Of a DNA stretch of 64,000 bases, positions 44,595 to 52,730 are shown piece after piece. Source of the DNA: Trujillonella endophytica (GTDB lineage: Bacteria; Actinomycetota; Actinomycetes; Mycobacteriales; Geodermatophilaceae). The position numbers and the translations under genes were made by a program. The stretch spans positions 496,001-560,000 of the forward strand of contig NZ_JABGCI010000001.1 in NCBI RefSeq assembly GCF_019799905.1. The letters are read 5' to 3'. The first letter of the stretch is position 1, and every line of letters begins with the position of its first letter. The notes under the pieces are model-generated. The model did no database searches. It had not been told where the DNA came from and was given only the letters and a program-made list of their open reading frames with translations.

Positions 44595-46007
44595 TCAGCC
44601 GCGGACGCCGACCGCCGGTCGCGCCCGGTCCGGTCGCGGCTCGGGCGGCCGCGGGCCGTCGTGCCGGCGGGCCAGGTAGGTGCCGGCGACGTTCCCGCAG
44701 GCGACCACCGGCACGGCGATGAGCGCCCCGAAGATGCCCGCGACCAGCAGGCCGGCGGCGATGGCCAGGACGACGGCCAGCGGGTGCACGTGCACCGCGC
44801 GCCCGAGCAGGAGCGGCTGCAGGACGTGGCTCTCGAGCTGCATGACGAGGACGACGACGGCCAGGGCGATCAGCGCCTTGATCGGCCCGACCGCGACCAG
44901 GGCGACCAGCACGGCGACCGAGCCGGCCAGGAACGAGCCGATGATCGGGATGAACGCGCCGAGGAACACCAGCGCCGCCAGCGGGATGACCAGCGGCACC
45001 TGCAGGATCGCCAGCCCGATGCCGATGCCGATCGCGTCGACCAGCGCGACGACGACGGTGGCGCGGACGTAGGAGATCAGCGTGCGCCACGCGCGACGGG
45101 CGGCCTCGTCGGTGAACGCGCGGGCGTCGACGGGGAGCAGCCCGACCAGCCACAGCCAGATGGACCGGCCGTCCTTGAGGAAGAAGAAGAGCGTGAACAG
45201 CGCGAGGACGATGCCGGTGAACACCTCGCCGACCGTCGCCGCCGTGTCGATCGCCCCGGAGGCGATCTGCTCCTGGTTCCCGGCGAAGAAGTCCCGGGCC
45301 TGGTCCAGCGCCTGGTCGAGCTGCCGCTCGGTCACCGGGAAGGTGTCGACGACGTAGTCCCGGACCTTCTCGAGGCCGGCGGTGACCTGGGTGGAGAGGT
45401 CCGCGAAGCCGTCGATGAACCGCTCGACGACCAGTGTGATGATCCCGGCGACGACGCCGAGACCGACCAGCAGCATGGCGAACGCCGCCAGGGACCGCGG
45501 CCAGCCGTGCCGTACGAGGCTCGCGGCGCCCGGCTGGAGCAGAGCCGCCAGCAGCAGGGCCACGATGACCGGGACGACGCCGACGGCGACGTAGGCAGCG
45601 GCCGAGATCAGCACGTACACGCCGACCAGGACGACGATCAACCGCCAGGACCACGCGGCCGCGGTGCGCAGGCCGGAGGGCACGCTGTCGTCGCCGACCG
45701 GGCGCCGTGGGGGGCGCCGGCGCGACGAGCCGCCCGCCGGCGGACCGCTGACGCCGCCGGGACCGACCGCGCCGTCCAGGTCGGGGGCGCCCGGCTCGGG
45801 GCTGCCGAGCGGGGGACGGGTGGCACCGGTGGGGACGCCGTCCGGGGCGGCGTCCAGGGGGCTGTCGGCCGCCGGCTCGCCCTCCCCGTCCTGCACGAGG
45901 ATGGACCGGTCCTCGTCGCGCCAGTGCCAGCCGTGCGGATCGGCCTCGGCGGCGGCCCGGATCCGCTCGCGCGCGCGGCCGACGAGCTCGTTGGCGCGTC
46001 GCAGCAT
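44595..46007 (-). CDS. AI-2E family transporter (TqsA/YdiK-like permease)
   Basis: 470 residues. A hydrophilic, Pro/Gly-rich N-terminal region of about 115 residues precedes seven or eight membrane helices (for example LIVVLVGVYVLISAAAYVAV and IVLALFTLFFFLKDGRSIWLW). Conserved PLVIPLAALVFLGAFIPIIGS and VMQLESHVLQPLLLGRAVHV are the family signatures. Despite the family name, roles include Na+/H+ exchange and small-molecule export; nothing here indicates autoinducer transport. The long acidic/proline N-terminal extension is actinobacteria-like. It converges on purD and is divergent from purB (103 nt). Confidence 0.87.
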   Translation of the reverse strand: MLRRANELVGRARERIRAAAEADPHGWHWRDEDRSILVQDGEGEPAADSPLDAAPDGVPTGATRPPLGSPEPGAPDLDGAVGPGGVSGPPAGGSSRRRPPRRPVGDDSVPSGLRTAAAWSWRLIVVLVGVYVLISAAAYVAVGVVPVIVALLLAALLQPGAASLVRHGWPRSLAAFAMLLVGLGVVAGIITLVVERFIDGFADLSTQVTAGLEKVRDYVVDTFPVTERQLDQALDQARDFFAGNQEQIASGAIDTAATVGEVFTGIVLALFTLFFFLKDGRSIWLWLVGLLPVDARAFTDEAARRAWRTLISYVRATVVVALVDAIGIGIGLAILQVPLVIPLAALVFLGAFIPIIGSFLAGSVAVLVALVAVGPIKALIALAVVVLVMQLESHVLQPLLLGRAVHVHPLAVVLAIAAGLLVAGIFGALIAVPVVACGNVAGTYLARRHDGPRPPEPRPDRARPAVGVRG

Positions 46008-46110
46008 CGAGTCCTCCGGCAGCCGGATGGGGGGCGTCCATGATCACGCTAGCGCTGCGGGAGACTGTTGCCGTGCTGCGACGAGCTGACCGGAACCGCC
46101 GGATACCCGC

Positions 46111-47418
46111 ATGATCGACCGCTACACGCTGCCCGAGATGGGCCGGGTCTGGAGCGACGAGCACAAGTACGAGCTCTGGTGCCGTGTGGAGACACTGGTC
46201 CTCGAGGCGCACGCGGCCGCGGGCCGCGTCCCCGCCGACGTCGTCGAGCCGGTGCGGAACGCGGCGCCGCCGACGCCGGAGCGGGTCGCCGAGATCGAGG
46301 AGACGACGCAGCACGACGTCATCGCGTTCCTCTCCGCGTGGGCCGACAACACCGAGCCCCGGTCCGCGGCGGCCTACGTGCACCACGGCATGACGTCGTC
46401 GGACCTGCTGGACACCGCGCTCGCGGTGCAGCTGACCGAGGCCACCGACCTGCTGCTGGCGCGGATGGACCGGTTCGTCGCCGTCCTCCGGGACCACGCG
46501 CTGGCCCACCGGGCGACCATCAAGGTCGGCCGCACGCACGGCGTGCACGCCGAGCCCGACGTCTGGGGCCACCGGGTAGCCGACGTCGCCTTCGCCGCGG
46601 CGCGCTCCCGCGACCGGCTGCGCGCGGCCCGGGAGCGGGTCGGCGTCGTCGCCATCTCCGGCGCGGTGGGCACGTACTCGCTGATCGACCCCGCCGTCGA
46701 GGGCACGGTCGCCGAGGCACTCGGCCTGCGGGCCGCCGACGCCTCCACCCAGGTCGTGCTGCGCGACTCGATCAGCGAGTGGGTCGCGGCGCTGGCGATC
46801 ATCGCCACGGTCTGCGAGACCGTCGCGCTCGAGGTCCGGCACGGCCAGCGCACCGAGGTGCGCGAGCTGTCGGAGGCGTTCGGCTCGGGCCAGAAGGGCT
46901 CCAGCGCGATGCCGCACAAGAAGAACCCCATCCGCTCGGAGCGGATCGCCGGGCTCGCGCGGGTGGTGCGCGCCGCCGTCGTCCCGGTGATGGAGGGCAT
47001 CCCGCTGTGGCACGAGCGGGACATCTCGCACTCGTCGACCGAGCGGGTCTTCCTGCCCGACGCGGCGATCACCACCGACTACCTGCTGCACCTGACCACC
47101 GGCCTGGTGGAGAACCTCGTCGTCGACGTGCAGCGGATGCGCGACAACCTCGACCTGACCGGCGGGCTGATCTACACGTCGTCGGTGCTGCTGGAGGTCG
47201 TGGAGAGCGGCCTGTCCCGGGAGGACGCCTATGCGCTGGTGCAGGGGGCGGCCATGGAGACCTGGAACACCGGGACGCCGTTCCGCGAGACCCTGCGCGC
47301 CCGCGCCGGTGCCGCCGGGGTGACGCTCGACGAGGCCCGGCTGGACGACATCTGCCGGCCGGAGCGGTACGTCGAGTCCCTCGGCCCGCTGTTCGCCCGC
47401 GTCGCAGCGCTGACGTGA
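46111..47418 (+). CDS. purB: Adenylosuccinate lyase
   Basis: Cleaves SAICAR and adenylosuccinate, acting twice in purine synthesis. 435 residues. The fumarase-superfamily signature is GSSAMPHKKNPIRSERIAGL. The first conserved region holds STDVVDT-like HHGMTSSDLLDT, and KVGRTHGVHAEPD contains the general acid/base His. It overlaps the purC start by four bases (GTGA), so the two are coupled. ATG 46111 has no clear ribosome binding site. Confidence 0.97.
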   Translation: MIDRYTLPEMGRVWSDEHKYELWCRVETLVLEAHAAAGRVPADVVEPVRNAAPPTPERVAEIEETTQHDVIAFLSAWADNTEPRSAAAYVHHGMTSSDLLDTALAVQLTEATDLLLARMDRFVAVLRDHALAHRATIKVGRTHGVHAEPDVWGHRVADVAFAAARSRDRLRAARERVGVVAISGAVGTYSLIDPAVEGTVAEALGLRAADASTQVVLRDSISEWVAALAIIATVCETVALEVRHGQRTEVRELSEAFGSGQKGSSAMPHKKNPIRSERIAGLARVVRAAVVPVMEGIPLWHERDISHSSTERVFLPDAAITTDYLLHLTTGLVENLVVDVQRMRDNLDLTGGLIYTSSVLLEVVESGLSREDAYALVQGAAMETWNTGTPFRETLRARAGAAGVTLDEARLDDICRPERYVESLGPLFARVAALT

Positions 47419-48278
47419 TCGACCTCCCGCTGGTCGCGCGCGGCAAGGTGCGCGAGGTCTACGACGCCGGCGCCGACCGACTGCTGCTCGTGGCCTCGGA
47501 CCGCATCTCCGCCTACGACCACGTGCTGCCCACGCCCATCCCGGACAAGGGGCGGGTGCTCACCGCGCTGAGCGTGTGGTGGTTCGAGCAGCTGGTGCCG
47601 GTGCTCGACCGGTTCGGCGCGACGCACCACCTACTGTCGGCGGACGACGCCGTGCCCGCCGAGGTGGCCGGCCGGGCGATGCTCGTGCGGCGGCTGTCGA
47701 TGCTGCCGGTCGAGTGCGTGGCCCGCGGCTACCTGTCCGGCTCGGGGACGGCGGAGTACCAGCGGACGGGCTCGATCCGCGACGTGCCGCTGCCGGCGGG
47801 GCTGGTCGAGGGCTCGCAGCTGCCGGAGCCGGTGTTCACGCCGTCCACCAAGGCCGAGGTGGGGGAGCACGACGAGGCGATCGACTTCGCCACCGTCGTC
47901 TCGCTGGTGGGCCCCGCACGGGCCGAGGAGCTGCGGCAGCTCACCCTGGCGCTGTACCGCCGCGGCGCGGAGATCGCGCTCGAGGCGGGCATCGTGCTGG
48001 CCGACACCAAGTTCGAGTTCGGGCTCTCCGGCGAGGGCCGGCTGACGCTCGGGGACGAGGTGCTGACCCCCGACTCGTCGCGGTTCTGGCCGGCGATCAC
48101 CTGGTCGCCTGGTGCCGCGCAGCCGTCGTACGACAAGCAGTTCGTGCGCGACTGGCTGACGTCGTCGGGCTGGGACCGCGTCTCCCCGCCGCCCGAGCTC
48201 CCCGACGACGTCGTCGCCGCCACCCGCGAGCGCTACGTGACCGCCTACGAGAAGCTCACCGGCCGCTCCTTCGCCTGA
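47415..48278 (+). CDS. purC: SAICAR synthase
   Basis: Phosphoribosylaminoimidazole-succinocarboxamide synthase, the step directly before purB. 287 residues. GKVREVYDAGADRLLLVASD is the glycine-rich ATP loop; RISAYDHVLPTPIPDKG, LPVECVARGYLSGSG and VLADTKFEFGL are the family motifs. GTG 47415 overlaps the purB stop. A long hairpin lies 72 nt downstream. The enzyme ends SFA. Confidence 0.98.
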   Translation: MIDLPLVARGKVREVYDAGADRLLLVASDRISAYDHVLPTPIPDKGRVLTALSVWWFEQLVPVLDRFGATHHLLSADDAVPAEVAGRAMLVRRLSMLPVECVARGYLSGSGTAEYQRTGSIRDVPLPAGLVEGSQLPEPVFTPSTKAEVGEHDEAIDFATVVSLVGPARAEELRQLTLALYRRGAEIALEAGIVLADTKFEFGLSGEGRLTLGDEVLTPDSSRFWPAITWSPGAAQPSYDKQFVRDWLTSSGWDRVSPPPELPDDVVAATRERYVTAYEKLTGRSFA

Positions 48279-48349
48279 CCGCTGCTGGGGCGCCGTCCAC
48301 AGCGTCGCTCCGGCGGCGTCCACAGCGCCGTCACAGCGCTGCTTCCCGC

Positions 48350-48406
48350 CGAGCGCGACGAACTCGGGGTCATCGACGCGGCATGGCCACGAGTTCGTCG
48401 CACTCG
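48350..48406. terminator. Long hairpin after purC
   Basis: Arms 48350-48366 and 48390-48406 pair at 16 of 17 positions. The inner bases GGGGTCAT and ATGGCCAC extend the stem with two mismatches, leaving a loop near 9 nt. Total length is 57 nt. There is no T tract. Short direct repeats (GTCCACAGCG) lie just before it. Confidence 0.7.
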
Positions 48407-48461
48407 ACGAGCCTGTGGACGACGCCAGCGGCGGTTGACCGCATGTCGGCAGGCTCCGCCG

Positions 48462-49355
48462 GTGCCCACACCTCCCGTTCCGCCGCGGGTCCGCCGTCCC
48501 ACCGATCGCCGCGGTGCCCGGCGGGACGGCATCAGCGACTGGCACCTGCGCCATCGGGACACGGTGCGCAGCTCCCGGGACACCTACCTCCCACGGGAAG
48601 CCGCCGCCGACCTCCACGGGCGCATCGCGGCGGTGCTCCTGGGTGCGCCGTCGGCCGCGGTGGTCAGCCACCTGACCGCGGCAGCCCTCTCGGGCCTGGA
48701 GATCCCGCTCGTCCCGGCCGATCCGAGGGTGCACCTGATCGTGGCGCCGGAGCAGCGAGTGCGGTCGCGGGCGGATCGGCGGGTGCACTGCGCGCTGCTG
48801 CGACCCGGTCAGTCCCTGCGGCACCGCGGCGTCCTCGTCACCTCGGTCGAGCGCACCTGGCTGGACCTGGCCGCCGAGCTCACCGCGCCGTCGCTGCTCG
48901 CGGTCACCGACCAGCTGCTGCGACGCCGGATCGCGGTCGCGGCGCTGGACTCCCTGCTCGCCTCCGCGCGGGGTGCTCGCGGCGTCCGTACCGCCCGCCG
49001 CGTCCTGCCGGTGGCCGACGGACGGGCCGGGTCGCCGATGGAGTCGGTGCTTCGATGGCTGCTGCACGAGGCCGGTCTGCCGCGGCCGGCGCTGCAGCAC
49101 GTGGTCCTCGACGTCACCGGCGCGCGCGTCGGCGCCGTCGACCTGGCGTGGCCCGAGCACCGTGTCATGGTCGAGTTCGACGGCGAGGTGTACCGCGACC
49201 GGCGGACCTCCGTCGACGACCTGCGTCGCCAGAACGGCCTGGTGCTCGCCGGGTGGACCGTGCTCCGCTCCAGCTCGGCCGACGTGCTGGGCCGGCCGGC
49301 GTGGGTGGTCGCACTCGCGTCCCGGCGGGTGCAGGGCAGGTCGCCTCAGCCGTAG
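48462..49355 (+). CDS. DUF559-like protein with a predicted endonuclease fold
   Basis: About 297 residues. The N-terminal half resembles the AbiEi/DUF559 wing-helix region (RDGISDWHLRHRDTVRSSRD, then AVVSHLTAAALSGLEIPLVP). The C-terminal half has the PD-(D/E)XK-like pattern GAVDLAWPEHRVMVEFDGEV with Asp, Glu and Asp in order, then LRRQNGLVLAGWTVLRSSSA. These proteins are frequent in actinobacteria, mostly without known function; links to antitoxins or Vsr-type nucleases are by fold only. It is the intact relative of the pseudogene at 13747. GTG 48462 is the probable start; a TTG at 48435 is the next option. Its 3' end overlaps the LGFP gene by 10 bp. Confidence 0.75.
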   Translation: MPTPPVPPRVRRPTDRRGARRDGISDWHLRHRDTVRSSRDTYLPREAAADLHGRIAAVLLGAPSAAVVSHLTAAALSGLEIPLVPADPRVHLIVAPEQRVRSRADRRVHCALLRPGQSLRHRGVLVTSVERTWLDLAAELTAPSLLAVTDQLLRRRIAVAALDSLLASARGARGVRTARRVLPVADGRAGSPMESVLRWLLHEAGLPRPALQHVVLDVTGARVGAVDLAWPEHRVMVEFDGEVYRDRRTSVDDLRRQNGLVLAGWTVLRSSSADVLGRPAWVVALASRRVQGRSPQP

Positions 49356-51655
49356 GCGATCCGGCCGGTGACGGGGTCGAACGTGATGCTGCCGCGCTGG
49401 AAGTTCTGCCGGATCGATCCCCCGGAGCGGAACTCCCCGGTGGTGGGGTAGCCGAGCCGGCCGGCCTCCCAGCCCTGCCGCCCCCAGGCGTCCCGGATCG
49501 CGCCGGTGACGGGATGCGCCCCGGTGCTGGGGCTCCAGTAGATGCTGCCGCCCTGGAAGGCCTGGTAGCGGCCGCCGCCGGCGAGGGGGATCTCGCTGGT
49601 GGTGGGGTAGCCGAGGGAACCGGTCTCCCAGCGTTGCTGGGCCCAGGTGGCGGCGATGGCGCCGGTGACGACGTGGGCGCCGGTGGTGGGGGACCAGTAG
49701 ATGGTCCCGCCCTGGAAGGCCTGGTAGCGGCCGCCGTTGCGGGCGAGGGGGATCTCGCCGGTGGTGGGGTAGCCGAGGAACCCGGCCTCCCACCCGAAGC
49801 GGGCCCAGGTACTGCCGATGGCTCCGGTGACGACGTGCGCGCCGGTGGTGGGGGACCAGTAGACGGTGCCGCCCTGGAAGGCCTGGTAACGGCCGCCGTT
49901 GCGGGCGAGGACGATCTCGCCGGTGGTCGGGTAGCCCAGGAAGCCGGCCTCCCAGCCGTACCGCCCCCAGGTCGCGGCGATCGCCCCGAACACGATGTGC
50001 GCGCCGGTCGCGGGGGACCAGTAGACGGCGCCGCCCTGGAACAGCTGGTAGCAGCCGTTGCTCCGGAGCCCGCAGATCTCGCCCGTGGTCGGATACCCGA
50101 GGAAGCCGCCCTCCCAGCCCTGCCGTGCCCACGTGGCGGCGATGGCGCCGAGGACGACGTGTGCGCCCGTGGCGGGCGACCAGTAGACGGCCCCCCGCTG
50201 GAAGAGCTGGTAGCAGCCGTCCGCGCGGAGACCGCAGATCTCGTCGGTGGTCGGGTAGCCCAAGGAGCTCAGGTAGCCCTTCACCCCGCCACGGGCGACG
50301 TAGGCGTCGTGTATCTCGCCGCTCACCCCGTGGGAACCGGTGGCGGCGCTCCAGTACACGCTGCCGCCCTCGAACGCCTGCCCGACGCCGCCCGGCAGGT
50401 CGACCTGGTCGCCGACCGGGAACCCGAGCGGGCCCTCCTCCCAGCCGATCGCGGCCCAGCCGTCCTCGATGACCGGTCGCACCACCGTGGGCCACGTGTC
50501 AGCGGACTTCCAGAGGCTGCCGTGCTCGAAGAACTGGCCGCACTCGATGTCCTGGGGCCCGCACTGCCGCGCGACGAGGGGGAACCCGAGACCGTCGACA
50601 CCCCCAGCCGCGGTGTACTCCTCGGCGAAGTCCCCGACGACGGCCAACGCCTCCTCCCCGTCCTGCTGGAGGAGGAACCCGAACTCGTGGTCCTGCTGAC
50701 GCCCACCCGGGATCGCGCGCTCCGCGACGGTGATCGCTCCGAGGGGGCCGAACACCGAGCCCATGTCCCGGTAGAGCCGGGCGATGGGAGTGGTGCTCGG
50801 GATGCCGTAGAACGTGCTGGAGAGGGGACTCTCCAGAGCCCCGACGACGGACACCTGGTAGCCGTACTGCCGACCGGTGACCAGGCCGGTGTCCTGGAAC
50901 CGGGCCGCGGAGGTCGTGGCCACCAACGCCCCGTCCCGGTACACCCGCCACGGGCCGGTCGAGTCTCCGCCGTACCAGGTGAGGTCCAGAGCCGTCGGGT
51001 CGTCGGCTGTCTCGACGATGAGGAGCCCCGGGGCATGAGGCCGAGCATCGCGGGTGAGCGGCGCCGATCGCGGGCCTTCGAACCCACCGCCGTTCACCGC
51101 GGCGACTGCGTAGCGGTACGTCGCTGTGTCCGGGATGCCGGTGTCGGTCCAGCTCAGGTCCGTCGTGGTCGCGACTCGGATGACGGTCCCGTACTCGATG
51201 CGGTAGACGCGGTACTCGGCAGCTCGCGCTGCGGCGGTCCAGGACACCGTCGCGGTGCCCACGGTCTGGGTGAGGGCAAGGCCGGTGACCTCGGGAGGAT
51301 CCACCCACAGCGTCGCCGTCACGGTGGCGGTCGACGTGTTCCCCTGGCCGTCGGAGACGGTGTAGGTGAACGCGTCCGTCCCGGTGTTCCCGAGGAACGG
51401 CTCGTAGTGGAGCTTGCCGTCCTGGAGGTAGGCGTTGCCCTTCGCGGCCGGGGTGACCGAGACGTAGCTCAGCGGGTCCCCGTCGGGGTCGCTGTCGTTC
51501 GCGAGGGCGGCCACCGGGTAGTCGATGCCACCGCTGTTCCGGTAGGTCACCGCGTCGTCGACGGCCACCGGCGGCTGGTTCACCGGCTCGGCGGAGGCCG
51601 GTGACGCCGTCAGGAGCACCAGCCCGGCGGATATGACAGCGATCAGGGGTCGCAC
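49346..51655 (-). CDS. Secreted LGFP-repeat protein with cadherin-like and FN3 domains
   Basis: 769 residues. A Sec signal peptide VRPLIAVISAGLVLLTASPA (cut after ASA, near 22) is followed by a cadherin-like/VCBS domain (about 27-117) with PVAALANDSDPDGDPLSY. Two fibronectin III-like domains (about 120-300) come next, then eight LG(F/Y)P repeats of about 54 residues plus a half repeat (about 310-769). Two repeats contain a Cys pair (ICGLRADGCYQ, ICGLRSNGCYQ) that may form a small disulfide loop. LGFP repeats bind or localise to the cell envelope. No catalytic domain is present. AGGAGGG stands 4 nt before GTG 51655. It interrupts the purine gene run and converges on the DUF559-like gene. Confidence 0.88.
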   Translation of the reverse strand: MRPLIAVISAGLVLLTASPASAEPVNQPPVAVDDAVTYRNSGGIDYPVAALANDSDPDGDPLSYVSVTPAAKGNAYLQDGKLHYEPFLGNTGTDAFTYTVSDGQGNTSTATVTATLWVDPPEVTGLALTQTVGTATVSWTAAARAAEYRVYRIEYGTVIRVATTTDLSWTDTGIPDTATYRYAVAAVNGGGFEGPRSAPLTRDARPHAPGLLIVETADDPTALDLTWYGGDSTGPWRVYRDGALVATTSAARFQDTGLVTGRQYGYQVSVVGALESPLSSTFYGIPSTTPIARLYRDMGSVFGPLGAITVAERAIPGGRQQDHEFGFLLQQDGEEALAVVGDFAEEYTAAGGVDGLGFPLVARQCGPQDIECGQFFEHGSLWKSADTWPTVVRPVIEDGWAAIGWEEGPLGFPVGDQVDLPGGVGQAFEGGSVYWSAATGSHGVSGEIHDAYVARGGVKGYLSSLGYPTTDEICGLRADGCYQLFQRGAVYWSPATGAHVVLGAIAATWARQGWEGGFLGYPTTGEICGLRSNGCYQLFQGGAVYWSPATGAHIVFGAIAATWGRYGWEAGFLGYPTTGEIVLARNGGRYQAFQGGTVYWSPTTGAHVVTGAIGSTWARFGWEAGFLGYPTTGEIPLARNGGRYQAFQGGTIYWSPTTGAHVVTGAIAATWAQQRWETGSLGYPTTSEIPLAGGGRYQAFQGGSIYWSPSTGAHPVTGAIRDAWGRQGWEAGRLGYPTTGEFRSGGSIRQNFQRGSITFDPVTGRIAYG
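49434..50243 (-). repeat. Five near-identical 162-nt coding repeats
   Basis: Units 4 to 8 of the LGFP array repeat at 162 nt with long identical stretches at DNA level (for example TACTGGTCCCCCACCACCGG around 49690 and 49860, read on the minus strand). This suggests recent duplication or gene conversion. Earlier units are more divergent. Confidence 0.8.
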
Positions 51656-51795
51656 GTGCCCTCCTCGGCAGACGGCCCGGATTCTGCAGCCGAACGCCGG
51701 ACCCGTCCGTGGGCCCCGTGGCGGCATGGGCGGATGGGACGGGCGGGGGAGATGAGGGTCACCGGCGGGGCGTCGGAGGCCGCAGGGCCGCCCGG

Positions 51796-51801
51796 TAGCC
51801 T
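51796..51801 (+). promoter_or_regulatory. Leaderless-type -10 element of purS
   Basis: TAGCCT with 6 nt to GTG 51808. It would drive the purS-purQ-purL operon. Confidence 0.55.
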
Positions 51802-51807
51802 GGTCCC

Positions 51808-52047
51808 GTGCCGCGGGTGGTCGTCGACGTCGTCCTCAAGCCGGAGATCTCCGACCCCCAGGGGCAGGCGGTGCTCGGCGCCCTCGGCCGGCTGGGCCAC
51901 GGCGGGGTGACCAGCGTCCGCCAGGGCAAGCACTTCGTGCTCGAGGTCGAGGGCACCCCCGACCGGGCGGAGCTGGAGCAGATCGCCGAGACGCTGCTGG
52001 CCAACCCCGTCATCGAGGACGTCGAGCTGCACCTCCCGACCGACTGA
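51808..52047 (+). CDS. purS: FGAM synthase subunit PurS
   Basis: Small scaffold subunit of the three-part formylglycinamidine ribonucleotide synthase. 79 residues. [20 protein letters not shown], then [13 protein letters not shown] and [11 protein letters not shown] are the usual family strands. It precedes purQ by 11 nt and purL, so all three subunits are present and adjacent. Start GTG 51808 follows a TANNNT element. Confidence 0.96.
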   Translation: MPRVVVDVVLKPEISDPQGQAVLGALGRLGHGGVTSVRQGKHFVLEVEGTPDRAELEQIAETLLANPVIEDVELHLPTD

Positions 52048-52058
52048 ACGGAACCGAA

Positions 52059-52730
52059 GTGCGCATCGGTGTCATCACCTTCCCGGGCTCCCTGGACGAC
52101 GTCGACGCCGCCCGAGCGGTCCGCCTGGCCGGCGGCGAGCCCGTCGCGCTGTGGCACGGCGACCACGACCTGAAGGACGTCGACGCCGTCGTCCTCCCCG
52201 GCGGCTTCTCCTACGGCGACTACCTGCGGGCCGGGGCCATCGCCGCCCGCTCGCCGCTGATGCAGGACGTCGTGGCGGCCGCCCGCACCGGGCTGCCCGT
52301 GCTCGGCATCTGCAACGGCTTCCAGGTGCTCTGCGAGGCCGGCCTCCTGCCCGGTGCGCTGCACCGCAACGCCCACCTGCACTTCCGCAACCGCGACCAG
52401 CAGCTGCGGATCGAGCGCGCCGACACCGCGTGGACGTCGTCGTACGGGGCGGGCCAGACGATCGTCGTCCCGGTGAAGAACGGCGAGGGCCGCTACGTCG
52501 CCGCGCCGGCCGACCTCGAGCGACTCGAGGGCGAGGGGCGGGTCGCCGTCCGCTACGTCGGGGGCAACCCGAACGGCAGCCTCAACGACATCGCCGGGGT
52601 GACCAGCGAGAACGGCCGCGTCGTCGGCCTCATGCCGCACCCCGAGCACGCGGTGGAGGACCTCACCGGCCCGAGCACCGACGGCCTGGGCTTCTTCACC
52701 AGCGTCCTGACGGCGGTCGTGGCGGCGTGA
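52059..52730 (+). CDS. purQ: FGAM synthase glutaminase subunit PurQ
   Basis: Class I glutamine amidotransferase that supplies ammonia to PurL. 223 residues. The nucleophile is Cys85 in [15 protein letters not shown]. The catalytic His and Glu are in [32 protein letters not shown] is the oxyanion region. The N-terminus is [14 protein letters not shown]. The stop overlaps the purL start by four bases (GTGA). Confidence 0.97.
   Translation: MRIGVITFPGSLDDVDAARAVRLAGGEPVALWHGDHDLKDVDAVVLPGGFSYGDYLRAGAIAARSPLMQDVVAAARTGLPVLGICNGFQVLCEAGLLPGALHRNAHLHFRNRDQQLRIERADTAWTSSYGAGQTIVVPVKNGEGRYVAAPADLERLEGEGRVAVRYVGGNPNGSLNDIAGVTSENGRVVGLMPHPEHAVEDLTGPSTDGLGFFTSVLTAVVAA

Noticed and set aside
49434..50243. 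Noncoding tandem repeat or CRISPR-like array
   Set aside because: The 162-nt period is explained by LGFP protein repeats in an intact reading frame.
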